Assembly: GCF_029872155.1 (NCBI RefSeq)
Contig: NZ_JARXLA010000008.1
Location: 808,501-872,500, forward strand
Length of the DNA stretch: 64,000 bases
DNA from: Hyphomicrobium sp. D-2
Lineage (GTDB): Bacteria; Pseudomonadota; Alphaproteobacteria; Rhizobiales; Hyphomicrobiaceae
Direction: 5' to 3'
The translations under genes were made by a program, and so were the position numbers. A model generated the notes under the pieces. That model made no database searches. It was not told the DNA's origin and saw only the letters and a list, made by a program, of their open reading frames with translations. Shown in pieces: positions 18,279-27,071 of the stretch. Position 1 is the first letter of the stretch, and every line of letters begins with the position of its first letter.

Positions 18279-18854
18279 GTGGAGCAGCTTTATAAAAATT
18301 ATTGGGCCGATGAGACGTGCTTGGGTTCAGCACTGCAGGTGATGGGCCTTTCCGCGTTGATTTTCGCCGCTGTGCTGGGCGTGCTCGGGGTTCTGAGCTG
18401 GCTCATGGTGCGGCGTCGGGCGGAGTCGGAGCGGCGTGCAACGATGCGCGTGCTGCAACTGGTGGCGGCTGGAATCATACCACTGCTATTGGTGGCCGCT
18501 TACGCCACTTTCTTCACGACGTCGGTACGCAGCATTCATGTCGCGGATGGTGGCTTCGTCGTCCGCATGTGCCAAGGGCCGCGTGAAGTGGCGCTGGATC
18601 TTGCTTCGGTTGATGTCACGGGCATCGATTACCGCTGGCGCCGCGCGGGCGGCAAAACCAACGAGCCGGTCGATGAGATGGTGATCTCGCGCATCGGTGG
18701 CGAGCCCATTGTGATGCAGCTCTCGACTGACCCGCAGGCGCTGAACTTTCCGTTGCTGAAAACGGTCGTGCCGCAGCGGGTTATTGCGCAGTGGATCGCG
18801 GAGCGCCGCAAGCGCGGCTGGACCATCCCGCCCGAGCTGGCCGCAATCGAATAG
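18279..18854 (+). CDS. Hypothetical two-helix membrane protein
   Basis: 191 aa starting at GTG. Two membrane segments (SALIFAAVLGVLGVLSWLMV and LQLVAAGIIPLLLVAAYATFF) are followed by a soluble about 110-residue domain with strand-like segments (SIHVADGGFVVRMC, PIVMQLSTDP) and a basic end (IAERRKRGWTIPPEL). No family is recognised. It starts 115 bp from the divergent cytochrome c gene. Its 3' end faces the cytochrome P450 gene across two palindromic repeats. Confidence 0.65.
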   Translation: MEQLYKNYWADETCLGSALQVMGLSALIFAAVLGVLGVLSWLMVRRRAESERRATMRVLQLVAAGIIPLLLVAAYATFFTTSVRSIHVADGGFVVRMCQGPREVALDLASVDVTGIDYRWRRAGGKTNEPVDEMVISRIGGEPIVMQLSTDPQALNFPLLKTVVPQRVIAQWIAERRKRGWTIPPELAAIE

Positions 18855-18868
18855 AAGCTGGTTCCCAC

Positions 18869-18909
18869 GCGCCTTGCGGCCGGCTCCGCGCAGCGGAGTC
18901 GCAAGGCGC
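18869..18909 (+). repeat. Structured palindromic repeat, copy B
   Basis: Stem GCGCCTTGCG, bulge GCCGG, inner hairpin CTCCGC/GCGGAG, single T, closing CGCAAGGCGC. Same outer stem sequence as copy A, in the opposite orientation. Confidence 0.85.
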
Positions 18910-18917
18910 AACTAAAA

Positions 18918-18959
18918 CTGCTCGGCGGCCGGCTCCCCGAAAGGGGAGTCGCCGAGCAG
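18918..18959 (+). repeat. Structured palindromic repeat, copy C
   Basis: Stem CTGCTCGGCG, bulge GCCGG, inner hairpin CTCCCC-GAAA-GGGGAG, single T, closing CGCCGAGCAG. The 10-bp outer stem is perfect but differs in sequence from copies A and B. It ends 5 bp before the stop codon of the convergent P450 gene. Confidence 0.88.
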
Positions 18960-18964
18960 AATTA

Positions 18965-20362
18965 TCAAGACAACTCTCTGATCTTGAAGTGCAGGCCGCC
19001 CTTTGGCGTCAGCGTCACGGTGGCGTTGATGCCAGCGGGATCGGAGCCAACATATTCCGGACGGAAGCGGCGCAGCAGCAGCGACAGCGCCAGCGTGTTC
19101 TCGACCTGGCTCATGGCGCCGCCGATGCACGAACGCTTGCCACCGCCAAACGGCAGGTAGGAATACTTGACCTGCTTCTTGGCAGCGCCTGCCATCCAGC
19201 GCTCGGGGCGGAACTCTTCCGGGTCTTCCCAGAAGCGCGGATTGTGATGCGCGCCATAGGAGAAGATGACGACGCGGTCGCCGGGACGAATAGCCTTGCC
19301 CGCGATTTCGTCGTGCTCGGTCGCAACGCGGATCAGGCCCCAGACCGGTGGATAGAGACGCATCGTCTCCTGGATGATGGCGCGGGTGTAGGCCAGCGCC
19401 GAATAATCGGCAGCGGTCGGCTCGCGGTCGCCATAAACGGCCTCGCCTTCCTTGCGGATGCGCTCGGCGGCTTCCGGATTGCGGGCGGTTTCATACAGCG
19501 CCCAGGCCAGCGTCAGGGCGGTCGTCTCAGTGCCAGCCCACAGATATTGCTTGATCTCGTCAACCGCCTGCTGCTGGTCGAACTCCGGCATGCTGGGGTC
19601 GGCGACGGCTGCTTCGATCATCTTCAGCAGCGTGCGCTCGCGTTCCTCACGCGGGTTGGCGGCCATGACGAGCGGGGGAACCGAAGCCCATGCTTCCATG
19701 GCCTTCGCGGGATCCTCCTCGGTGACCTCAAAGAGCTCACCGGCCTGCTTCTTGAGGCGGATCTCCTTGTGGTTCATCACGTCGGTGTAGGTCTTCACGC
19801 ACTTGAAAACGAAGTGCGGATTGAACGGCATGTCGCGATCGAACAGCGCCTTGCAGATCATGTCGGCGGCCAGCGTCCAGGTCTGCTCGACCATCTCGAC
19901 GCTTTCGCCCGACTTCGCGATGTCGGACCAGATGTCCATCTTGGTGCGGATGGCGGCCAGGAAGTACGGGATATATTCGGCGAACATATCCGGATGGAAC
20001 GCCGGCTGTTGCGGCATCCGGATCTTCTGCCAGAGCGCGCCGTCGTTGGTGATCATTGACTTGCCGAAGATCGGCTTCAGGCCGTCGAAATACTTGATGT
20101 AGGAATCGGCCTTGTTGACGAGCACGTACTTGAAGTGCTCGGGCTCGGACAGCAGCACGATGCGCTGGTTGGCGAGATTAATAGGAATGACCGGGCCGTA
20201 GCGTTCCGCCATTTCCATCAGAAGATGCATAGGGTTATCGCGCTTGCCCTTCAGCAGCGGCGATAGCTGGAACCAGATGCTGGATTCATCGCCTAGCCCC
20301 TGAGCGTGGGCTGGCGCTTCCACTTCCGAAGTTGGCGTGGGCTGTTTTGCCGTCGCGGTCAT
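18965..20362 (-). CDS. Cytochrome P450
   Basis: 465 aa, full length and soluble. The haem-thiolate loop is FGGGKRSCIGG with Cys about 412; the K-helix E-x-x-R is in ETMRLYPP; the I-helix oxygen-binding motif is WAGTETTALT. It is a haem monooxygenase that needs an electron-donor system; no ferredoxin or reductase gene is adjacent. The first 20 residues are an unconserved tail. GGGAG nine bases before the ATG supports the start. The substrate cannot be inferred; the sequence type is close to bacterial fatty-acid/terpene-type P450s. Confidence 0.93.
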   Translation of the reverse strand: MTATAKQPTPTSEVEAPAHAQGLGDESSIWFQLSPLLKGKRDNPMHLLMEMAERYGPVIPINLANQRIVLLSEPEHFKYVLVNKADSYIKYFDGLKPIFGKSMITNDGALWQKIRMPQQPAFHPDMFAEYIPYFLAAIRTKMDIWSDIAKSGESVEMVEQTWTLAADMICKALFDRDMPFNPHFVFKCVKTYTDVMNHKEIRLKKQAGELFEVTEEDPAKAMEAWASVPPLVMAANPREERERTLLKMIEAAVADPSMPEFDQQQAVDEIKQYLWAGTETTALTLAWALYETARNPEAAERIRKEGEAVYGDREPTAADYSALAYTRAIIQETMRLYPPVWGLIRVATEHDEIAGKAIRPGDRVVIFSYGAHHNPRFWEDPEEFRPERWMAGAAKKQVKYSYLPFGGGKRSCIGGAMSQVENTLALSLLLRRFRPEYVGSDPAGINATVTLTPKGGLHFKIRELS

Positions 20363-20590
20363 GACGTCTCTCCCGGCGAGAAGGCCGTTGGAAAAGCACT
20401 TCTAAGCCTAATCGGCCAACGGGTTATAAACTGGGCGCGAGACTAGCCCGCGTATGCTTCTGCCCGGCCAAGCCAGACAGCCCCCTTAAGCCGCAGAATG
20501 AGTACCACCCGTTAATCGCAAGTGTCCATGCGACCACGCGTTTCCGCTTCATTTTGGCGCCCGGCCGCTGATCCGCGGCAACGCTCGGCA

Positions 20591-21250
20591 CTAATCAAGC
20601 GGCGGCCAGAACAATGGATCGGCCGGGTTAACTAAGCCTTGATCCGCCTCAACCCGCTCGCCGGAAATGACCGCGCCGCCGGAAGCGAACAGTTTGAGGG
20701 CGTGCGGGTAGAGCTTGTGCTCGGCGGCTAACACTCTGGCGCCCAAGGATTCTTCCGTGTCGCCATCCAGCACCGGCACCGCTGCCTGAGCAACGATTGG
20801 CCCGGAGTCCAACTCGGGTCGGACAACGTGCACAGTGCATCCTGCAAACTTCACCCCGGCCGCCAATGCGCGGGCATGCGTGTCCAGCCCCTTGAACGAA
20901 GGTAGAAGGGAAGGATGGATATTCAACATGGCGTCACGCCAGCTTTCCACGAAGCCAGCCGTCATTTTGCGCATGAAGCCGGCGCAAACGACGAGTTCAA
21001 CGCCCGCCCCGCGTAACGCGGCGTCCAACTCGGCCTCGAATGCTTCGCGGCTGGGGAGCAGCTTGTGATCGATGGCGATGGCGGGAATGCCCTCAGCGCG
21101 CGCGCGGTCCAGCCCCGCCGCATCCGGCCTGTTGGAGACCACGCAGGCAATCTCAACCGGATAGTCAGGGCGGCGAGCAGCCTCGATCAGCGACACCATG
21201 TTGGAGCCGCGGCCCGAGATAAGAATGCCTATGCGTTTTTTCGCTGCCAT
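20591..21250 (-). CDS. purN: Phosphoribosylglycinamide formyltransferase
   Basis: 219 aa. It begins KKRIGILISGRGSNMVSLIEA, the folate-dependent GAR transformylase start, with the active-site loop NIHPSLLPSFKGLDTHARAL (Asn, His) and the Asp in LDSGPIVAQAAVPV. It carries out the third step of purine synthesis using 10-formyl-THF. The ATG at 21250 fits family length although no clear ribosome-binding site precedes it. Usually purM directly precedes purN; here a His-rich protein gene on the other strand separates them, so purN needs its own promoter or reads through. Confidence 0.95.
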   Translation of the reverse strand: MAAKKRIGILISGRGSNMVSLIEAARRPDYPVEIACVVSNRPDAAGLDRARAEGIPAIAIDHKLLPSREAFEAELDAALRGAGVELVVCAGFMRKMTAGFVESWRDAMLNIHPSLLPSFKGLDTHARALAAGVKFAGCTVHVVRPELDSGPIVAQAAVPVLDGDTEESLGARVLAAEHKLYPHALKLFASGGAVISGERVEADQGLVNPADPLFWPPLD

Positions 21251-21485
21251 GACTTGGGGTGATCCGCGCGCCGTTGCTGCTGCCTGTGCCTGCAATACAT
21301 AGGCGCTTCCTTCGCTTCAATGCTCGTCGAAAGGGAAAGCACACCGGACGGAGCGCTGCCGCTATCGTGAAGGTTAGTTGGTGGCGGTTCATCTCAAAGC
21401 GCGTTAAGCTTTTCAGCGTCGATAATAACAACGCCGCAGATCGTCTGCTCCGCAGCGCGCTTTGCCGGGAAGCTGGAGGCCACCA

Positions 21486-21854
21486 ATGTCCGGATGTTCT
21501 CATCCCCATCATGCCAACCATTCTCACCAGCATGGACCGCAATGCGGTCACACGGCGGTTCGCCATGGCGACCATGTCGACTATCTGCACGATGGCCATC
21601 TGCACCACCCGCACGGCGATCACGTCGATGAGCACGTGATTGAGGTGTCAGAGAAGAATCCGAACGCCTGCACGCCTGCGCACAAGTGCACCGGGCATGA
21701 GCCGGGCCACGTTCACGGTCCGGGATGCGGCCACGAAGCTGTGCCGCACGGTGACCACGTTGATTATCTGGTCGACGGGCACCTGCATCACCCGCACGGC
21801 GACCATTGCGACGACCATGGTCCGCTGGAGCTGGTTTCAGCCGGAGAGCGCTGA
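21486..21854 (+). CDS. His-rich protein with two metal-binding-like repeats
   Basis: 122 aa. Two long repeats share the pattern CGH-x-AV-x-HGDHVDYL-x-DGHLHHPHGDH, one near residues 20-50 and one near 80-112, joined by a short charged segment with CTPAHKCTGH. More than a fifth of the residues are His, with several Cys and Asp, which suggests binding of zinc, nickel, copper or cobalt. No signal peptide, so probably cytoplasmic. Start: GGAGG seven bases before this ATG; an upstream in-frame ATG at 21462 lacks such a site. It lies between purN and purM on the opposite strand and ends in a strong terminator. The exact role (metal store, chaperone) is unproven. Confidence 0.8.
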   Translation: MSGCSHPHHANHSHQHGPQCGHTAVRHGDHVDYLHDGHLHHPHGDHVDEHVIEVSEKNPNACTPAHKCTGHEPGHVHGPGCGHEAVPHGDHVDYLVDGHLHHPHGDHCDDHGPLELVSAGER

Positions 21855-21887
21855 CGCAGCGAAGCGTTTGCCGGACTGGCGAATACA

Positions 21888-21925
21888 AAAGCGGCGCCTG
21901 ACGTTTCCGTCGGCGCCGTTTTTTA
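21888..21925 (+). terminator. Strong terminator, between convergent His-rich gene and purM
   Basis: CGGCGCC-TGACG pairs with CGTC-GGCGCCG around TTTC and is followed by TTTTTT; the other side starts AAAA, so it may act in both directions. Confidence 0.8.
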
Positions 21926-21958
21926 TTGACTGCGAGCGTGGCTCAGGAGGCCAGCGTT

Positions 21959-23083
21959 TCAATAGGTGAGCGCGCCGGTGTACTGGACGGCCCAGGCGTT
22001 GCCGCGGCCCTTGGCTTCCGAACGCTCGCCGCCCGGCGGCACAACTTCGCCAATGCGGGTCGGCTTTTCGCCAGCGGCTTCAAGAGCAGCCGTCACCGCA
22101 TCCGCATCCGCCGACGCGACGACAATCACCATGCCGATGCCGCAGTTGAAGGTTTTCAGCATCTCGGCGTCGTCGAGGCGGCCAATGTTCGCCATCCAGC
22201 CGAACACCGGCGGCACCGAAATGGCGCTCAGGTCGATGCGCGCGGCAACGTTTTCCGGCAGCACGCGCGGCACGTTCTCAGATAGGCCACCGCCGGTAAT
22301 GTGCGACAGCGCCTTGATCGCGCCGTCCTTGGCGCCGCCGGTCGCGCGGATGGCAGCCAGTAGCGGTTTCACATAAATGCGGGTCGGCGCCAGCAGGGCT
22401 TCGGCCAGTGTCTTGCCCGGTGCGAACGGAGCGGGGGCTTCCCACGAGAGACCGCTTTCCTTCACCAGACGGCGCACCAGCGAATAACCATTGGAGTGCA
22501 CGCCGGAGGAACTCAGGCCGATCAGCACGTCACCGACGGCGATGTCGTCCCGTGGCAGGATCTGCCCACGCTCGGCCGCGCCGACCGAGAAGCCGGCCAG
22601 ATCGTAGTCGCCAGGCTGATACATCCCAGGCATCTCGGCGGTTTCGCCGCCGATCAGGGCGCAGCCAGCCTGCTTGCAGCCATCGGCAATGCCGCCGACA
22701 ACCGCTTCGGCGGTGTCGACCTCAAGTTTGCCGCAGGCGAAATAATCAAGGAAAAACAGCGGCTCAGCGCCCTGCACGATCAGGTCGTTGACGCACATGG
22801 CAACGAGATCGATGCCGATGGTGCTGTGCAGCCCGGTATCGATGGCGATTTTGAGCTTGGTGCCCACGCCATCGGTGGCTGACACCAGCACGGGATCGTT
22901 GAAACCCGCACCCTTGAGATCGAATAGACCACCGAACCCGCCAAGATCACTATCCGCGCCCGCACGCCGGGTTGCGCGGGCCAAAGGCTTGATCCGCTCA
23001 ACGAGGCGATTTCCCGCGTCGATGTCGACGCCGGCGTCGCGATAGGTGATGGCCGGGTTGCGTTCGCGATCAGGCTCTGTCAT
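21959..23083 (-). CDS. purM: Phosphoribosylformylglycinamidine cyclo-ligase
   Basis: 374 aa, the AIR synthetase of purine synthesis. Recognisable segments: [70 protein letters not shown] and ISHITGGG-like [21 protein letters not shown] four bases before the ATG is the ribosome-binding site. It is divergent from the DUF2066 gene and convergent with the His-rich gene. Confidence 0.97.
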   Translation of the reverse strand: MTEPDRERNPAITYRDAGVDIDAGNRLVERIKPLARATRRAGADSDLGGFGGLFDLKGAGFNDPVLVSATDGVGTKLKIAIDTGLHSTIGIDLVAMCVNDLIVQGAEPLFFLDYFACGKLEVDTAEAVVGGIADGCKQAGCALIGGETAEMPGMYQPGDYDLAGFSVGAAERGQILPRDDIAVGDVLIGLSSSGVHSNGYSLVRRLVKESGLSWEAPAPFAPGKTLAEALLAPTRIYVKPLLAAIRATGGAKDGAIKALSHITGGGLSENVPRVLPENVAARIDLSAISVPPVFGWMANIGRLDDAEMLKTFNCGIGMVIVVASADADAVTAALEAAGEKPTRIGEVVPPGGERSEAKGRGNAWAVQYTGALTY

Positions 23084-23215
23084 TTGACCTTGGAACCCAA
23101 CTTCTGCCTGTTTGAATGAAAAAGATGGCGCGTCCCTAGCAGCTTATGCAGGTGATGGGCAACTCGCGGTTTCACCGCGCCCTGGACAAAACCCGGGGAA
23201 TCCGGGGGTAGGAGA

Positions 23216-24370
23216 ATGCGCGTGCGGCTGTTTGGACGGGAATTTTCAGGTTTTCTGGGGCGCTGCCTCGCCGCTACGGCCGCTGTGGTCATGGTCGCCG
23301 GAGCTGCCTCCGCAGCCAGCGACGGGGTTTTCACCGTTGGCAATTATCCCGTCGATGCAACGGCTGAAAACGCTGTTACCGCCAAGCAAAAGGCTATGGC
23401 CGACGGGCAGGAGGCAGCGCTGAAATCGCTGCTCAAGCGTCTGGTTTCCGTCAACGACTATGGCCGCCTCAAGCGTCTCTCGGGGCTCAAGGCTTCGGAT
23501 TTTCTTGAGGGCGTTTCGGTCCGGTCGGAGCGCAACTCCAGAACCCGCTATATCGCCAGTCTCGATTTTTCCTTCCGCCCGGAAAGCGTGCGCTCGGTAC
23601 TGCAGCAGGAAGGCATTCCCTTCGTTGAGGATCAGGCGCGCGAGATCATCGTAGTGCCGGTGGTGCGCAAGGCGGATGGCTCGCTTGAAAAGGGCACCGC
23701 CGCCAAGGTGTGGTCGGACACCTGGAAAAGCCTTGATCTCGAACATTCGCTGACGCCGTTCTCGGTGCAGCCGCTGAAGGAAGCGATCCCTGCTGATGCG
23801 GTGACGCGCGCAGCCGAAGGCGGCAGTGGTGCGGAGCGGGTACTGGCGGGTGAATACGGCTCGCCCTACGTCGTGCTTGCTATCGCCGAGCCTGATCAAG
23901 CCGCGAAAAAGCTTGGCGTGACGCTGGCCGGCATCGATGCTGTTGGCGATATCAGCCTGAAGCGTAGTTATAAGGTGTTCGACGGCGACATGGCCTACTC
24001 GCTGGAACTGGCGGCGGTCATCGGGCTGGGCGTGCTTGAAGGCCGCTGGAAGGCGCGCAAGCTGCCGGCTCGCGGCGGCGGCGGTTCAGTCTATGCGGCG
24101 CCGGCCTACGCCACCACTTCATCCGGCATGGGCACGCCGGTGGCGCTGCGGGCGCAATATGGCAGCCTCGGCGAGTGGACCGAGATGCGGCGCCAGTTGC
24201 TCAGCCTGCCGGGTGTTGAAAACCTGCAGATCGAGGCGGAGTCGGCACGTGGAGCTGATCTCAGCATGAGTTATCCAGGTGGCGCGGAGGCTCTGTCCAG
24301 CGCTCTCTACGGCCGGGGCCTCATGTTGGAAAGCGGTGGAAACCGGCTGATTTTGCGCTCGGGCAATTAG
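23216..24370 (+). CDS. DUF2066 domain exported protein
   Basis: 384 aa. Signal peptide MVAGAASAA; the body starts FTVGNYPVDATAENAVTAKQ, typical of DUF2066 proteins, which lie beside purM and a CDP-alcohol phosphatidyltransferase gene in related genomes. A C-terminal segment compares LRAQYGSLGEWTEMRRQL, as in the family. Function unknown; periplasmic by the signal. AGGAGA sits directly before the ATG. Confidence 0.85.
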   Translation: MRVRLFGREFSGFLGRCLAATAAVVMVAGAASAASDGVFTVGNYPVDATAENAVTAKQKAMADGQEAALKSLLKRLVSVNDYGRLKRLSGLKASDFLEGVSVRSERNSRTRYIASLDFSFRPESVRSVLQQEGIPFVEDQAREIIVVPVVRKADGSLEKGTAAKVWSDTWKSLDLEHSLTPFSVQPLKEAIPADAVTRAAEGGSGAERVLAGEYGSPYVVLAIAEPDQAAKKLGVTLAGIDAVGDISLKRSYKVFDGDMAYSLELAAVIGLGVLEGRWKARKLPARGGGGSVYAAPAYATTSSGMGTPVALRAQYGSLGEWTEMRRQLLSLPGVENLQIEAESARGADLSMSYPGGAEALSSALYGRGLMLESGGNRLILRSGN

Positions 24371-24476
24371 CCGTTATTGAATGACGCCCGCCCCAGGCGC
24401 ACGCTTGGGCACGGCCCAGCTTTCCTTCGGGCTGGTGAAGCAGATCCGTGCCAGATCAAATACGGCATGACAGAAA

Positions 24477-25088
24477 ATGGCCGTCGCCCGAACGCGGCGC
24501 CGGATGGGAACACGCTTGGACCGGGCTTTGAACCTCCCCAACCTGATTACGCTGATGCGGGTGATCCTCGTGCCGGTGGTTTTCTGGTTGCTGATTACCG
24601 ACGAAACCCAGATCGCTTTCATGCTGTTCATCGTCGCCGGTGTGTCCGACGCGGTAGACGGCTATCTGGCCAAAACCTTTGGCTGGCAGACGGAGCTTGG
24701 CGCCTATCTCGATCCGCTGGCCGACAAGCTTTTGATCGTCAGTATTTTTCTGGCGCTGGGCGTCGATGGAAAACTGCCGCTGTGGCTGGTCGTTGCGGTG
24801 GTCTCGCGCGATATTCTCATCATCATGGCGGTGATGCTGTCGTGGGTGCTCAGCAATCCCGTGCGCATCAAGCCGCTGGTCGTATCCAAGGCCAACACCG
24901 TGGCGCAGATCGTGCTGGCGGCTACTGTGCTGGCCGACGAAGGGTTCGGGCTTGGGCTTGGCTGGGCGCGGTTCGCGCTGATCTGGATAACCGGCGCGCT
25001 TACCGTCGCTTCGCTGGCTGCCTACCTGCACAGTTGGCTGCTACATATGTCCGGCCACGATATTTCAGATCAGGACAGCAGTGCCTGA
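24477..25088 (+). CDS. CDP-alcohol phosphatidyltransferase family protein
   Basis: 203 aa with about five membrane segments. The catalytic signature D-x2-DG-x2-A-K/R-x8-G-x3-D-x3-D is present (SDAVDGYLAK, then GAYLDPLADKLL, about residues 60-85), with Lys in place of the common Arg. Such enzymes transfer a phosphatidyl group from CDP-diacylglycerol to an alcohol such as glycerol-3-phosphate (PgsA) or, in relatives, cardiolipin-type substrates. The short divergence from classic PgsA leaves the acceptor open. The start is uncertain (24477 or 24504). It is the second gene of a run 24-27 kb on the plus strand. Confidence 0.88.
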   Translation: MAVARTRRRMGTRLDRALNLPNLITLMRVILVPVVFWLLITDETQIAFMLFIVAGVSDAVDGYLAKTFGWQTELGAYLDPLADKLLIVSIFLALGVDGKLPLWLVVAVVSRDILIIMAVMLSWVLSNPVRIKPLVVSKANTVAQIVLAATVLADEGFGLGLGWARFALIWITGALTVASLAAYLHSWLLHMSGHDISDQDSSA

Positions 25089-25135
25089 ACCGTCTTAGCA
25101 TGGCGGACCATTGATGCAGCCGGGGGGCTTGAAGC

Positions 25136-26275
25136 ATGCGCGTCGAACGTCAGGTGCTGTTCTGGCTCGCGGCGGCCATCGTTCTGATACTGCTGATCGC
25201 GCTGTTGCGTGGTGTCATCCTGCCGTTCGTTGCCGGCATCGTGATCGCGTACTTTCTCAATCCGCTGGCAGACCGGCTCACCCATTGGGGGCTGCCGCGC
25301 GGGATAGCGGCAACGCTGATCGTCGCCGCATTTGCGTGTGTGCTTGCCGCCGCAATCATTTTTCTGGTGCCGCTGCTGGTCAGCCAGGCGCAGCAGTTTG
25401 CGGCTGCTCTGCCCGATGAAATACGCCGCCTCCGCGCCCTGATTGAAACCTGGGCGCGTGAGCAGCTTGGCTCCAGCTATCCGGAGTTCGAGGCCGGCAT
25501 GGATCGCTCGGCGCAGGCCTTGACGGAAAATATGTCCAGCTTCGCGGGCTATATCGCTTCGTCGTTGTGGAGCCAGGGCCGGGCGCTGTTTGATTTCCTC
25601 TCGCTGCTGCTGGTGACGCCACTGGTGGTTTTCTATGTGCTGATCGACTGGCATCCGATGTTGGCCAAGCTCGATTCCTGGTTGCCGCGCGCCCATGCGC
25701 CCACCATCCGCAAGCTCGCCAGCGAAGTGAACGGGGCCGTTTCAGCCTTCATTCGCGGGCAGGGTACCGTCTGTCTCGTGTTGGCGGTCTATTATGCGGT
25801 GGCACTGGCTGGCATGGGCCTGCGCTATGGTTTGCTGGTTGGTCTCGCCACCGGTCTGATGAGCTTCGTGCCGTTTGTCGGCTGGGCGCTAGGGCTCATC
25901 ACCGCGACGACGATCGCTTTCGTACAGTTCTGGCCCGAGACGGTGCCGATCCTCACCGTGGTGGCGATCTTCGGTTTCGCTCAGGTGCTGGATGCCGGCT
26001 TTCTGGGGCCGAAGATCGTCGGCTCCAAGATCGGGCTGCATCCGGTCTGGCTGATCTTCTCGCTGTTTGTGTTCAGCTACCTGTTCGGCTTTGTGGGTGT
26101 ACTTGTTGCAGTGCCGATCGCCGCTGCGACGGGTGTGCTGGTGCGTTTTGCGCTGCAGCTTTACCTCGCCAGCCCTGTGTATAGCGGGGTTGATTCTCCG
26201 CCCCCACTTGCGGGCAGCGGCGCTATCCCGGCATCTGCACAACAAGCTTCTGCGTCGAAAACAGTTTTGCCGTAA
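25136..26275 (+). CDS. AI-2E family (PerM-like) permease
   Basis: 379 aa with about eight membrane segments. Typical features are an N-terminal helix pair (FWLAAAIVLILLIALLRG, FVAGIVIAYFLNPLADRL), a large extracytoplasmic loop and the family's VPFVGWALG and LVAVPIAAATGVLVRF segments. Family members include transporters of quorum signals and ions; the substrate is not predictable. GGGGGG eight bases before the ATG supports the start. Immediately upstream of the hdaA-like gene, as in related genomes. Confidence 0.9.
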   Translation: MRVERQVLFWLAAAIVLILLIALLRGVILPFVAGIVIAYFLNPLADRLTHWGLPRGIAATLIVAAFACVLAAAIIFLVPLLVSQAQQFAAALPDEIRRLRALIETWAREQLGSSYPEFEAGMDRSAQALTENMSSFAGYIASSLWSQGRALFDFLSLLLVTPLVVFYVLIDWHPMLAKLDSWLPRAHAPTIRKLASEVNGAVSAFIRGQGTVCLVLAVYYAVALAGMGLRYGLLVGLATGLMSFVPFVGWALGLITATTIAFVQFWPETVPILTVVAIFGFAQVLDAGFLGPKIVGSKIGLHPVWLIFSLFVFSYLFGFVGVLVAVPIAAATGVLVRFALQLYLASPVYSGVDSPPPLAGSGAIPASAQQASASKTVLP

Positions 26276-26297
26276 TCATCCGCAATCACACGCCGGT

Positions 26298-26984
26298 ATG
26301 AACGCCTATCCAAGTCAGCTCGTATTTGATCTTTCGCACCGGCAAGCGCTGGGCGCGGAAGATTTTCTTGTCAGTCGCTCCAACGAGGCTGCGGTCGAAA
26401 CCATCGATCGCTGGCCTAACTGGCCGCATCCGGCTTCGCTGGTTGTCGGGCCGGAGGGGGCTGGAAAAAGTCATCTTGCCAATGTGTGGCGGCTGCGCTC
26501 GGGTGCATCTGTCGTCGCCGCGGCGGAACTGCACGATGACGCTGTAGCAGCCCTGCCGGACGGCGGAGCAATCGTCGTCGAGGACATCGATCGCGGCATT
26601 GCCGATGAAAAGGCATTTTTTCATCTGCTCAATCGTGCTCGCGAGAGCAAACTGGCGGTGCTCATAACGTCGCGGAAAGCGCCGGGCGAGCTGGAATTCA
26701 GCGTGCCGGATCTCAGGTCGCGCCTGCGTGCACTGCCGATGGCTGAGCTGCAACCGCCGGATGAAGCGCTACTGAAGGCTGTGCTTGTAAAGTTGTTTTC
26801 CGATCGCCAACTCAGCGTCGAACCGCCGGTCATTGATTATATGAGCGTTCGGATGGAGCGATCGATGGCTGCGGCAAATGCGATTGTCGCGGCGGTGGAT
26901 CGCCTGGCGCTTGCGAAGCACCGTAAGGTTACCCGGCCACTGGCGGCCGAGGTGCTTCTCGGTTTCGGCGAAAGCCATGACTAA
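26298..26984 (+). CDS. hdaA: DnaA-related replication regulator, HdaA type
   Basis: 228 aa, an AAA+ protein related to the DnaA ATPase domain without its DNA-binding domain. It begins QLVFDLSHRQALGAEDFLVS, has Walker A GPEGAGKSHLA, Walker B-like VVEDIDRG and sensor region LITSRKAPGE. HdaA/Hda work with the sliding clamp to promote ATP hydrolysis by DnaA after initiation. The frame is open far upstream, inside the permease gene, but the ATG at 26298 fits the family. It follows the AI-2E gene by 22 bp and precedes ppk, the order usual in Hyphomicrobiales. Confidence 0.88.
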   Translation: MNAYPSQLVFDLSHRQALGAEDFLVSRSNEAAVETIDRWPNWPHPASLVVGPEGAGKSHLANVWRLRSGASVVAAAELHDDAVAALPDGGAIVVEDIDRGIADEKAFFHLLNRARESKLAVLITSRKAPGELEFSVPDLRSRLRALPMAELQPPDEALLKAVLVKLFSDRQLSVEPPVIDYMSVRMERSMAAANAIVAAVDRLALAKHRKVTRPLAAEVLLGFGESHD

Positions 26985-27071
26985 TTTCGTTTCAGTTTCG
27001 AGGCGTTTCCAGCGTGTCACGTTTGTGACGTAGGATGTCGTGCGGCGGGCGTGCGACGGAGAAGGACTGAT

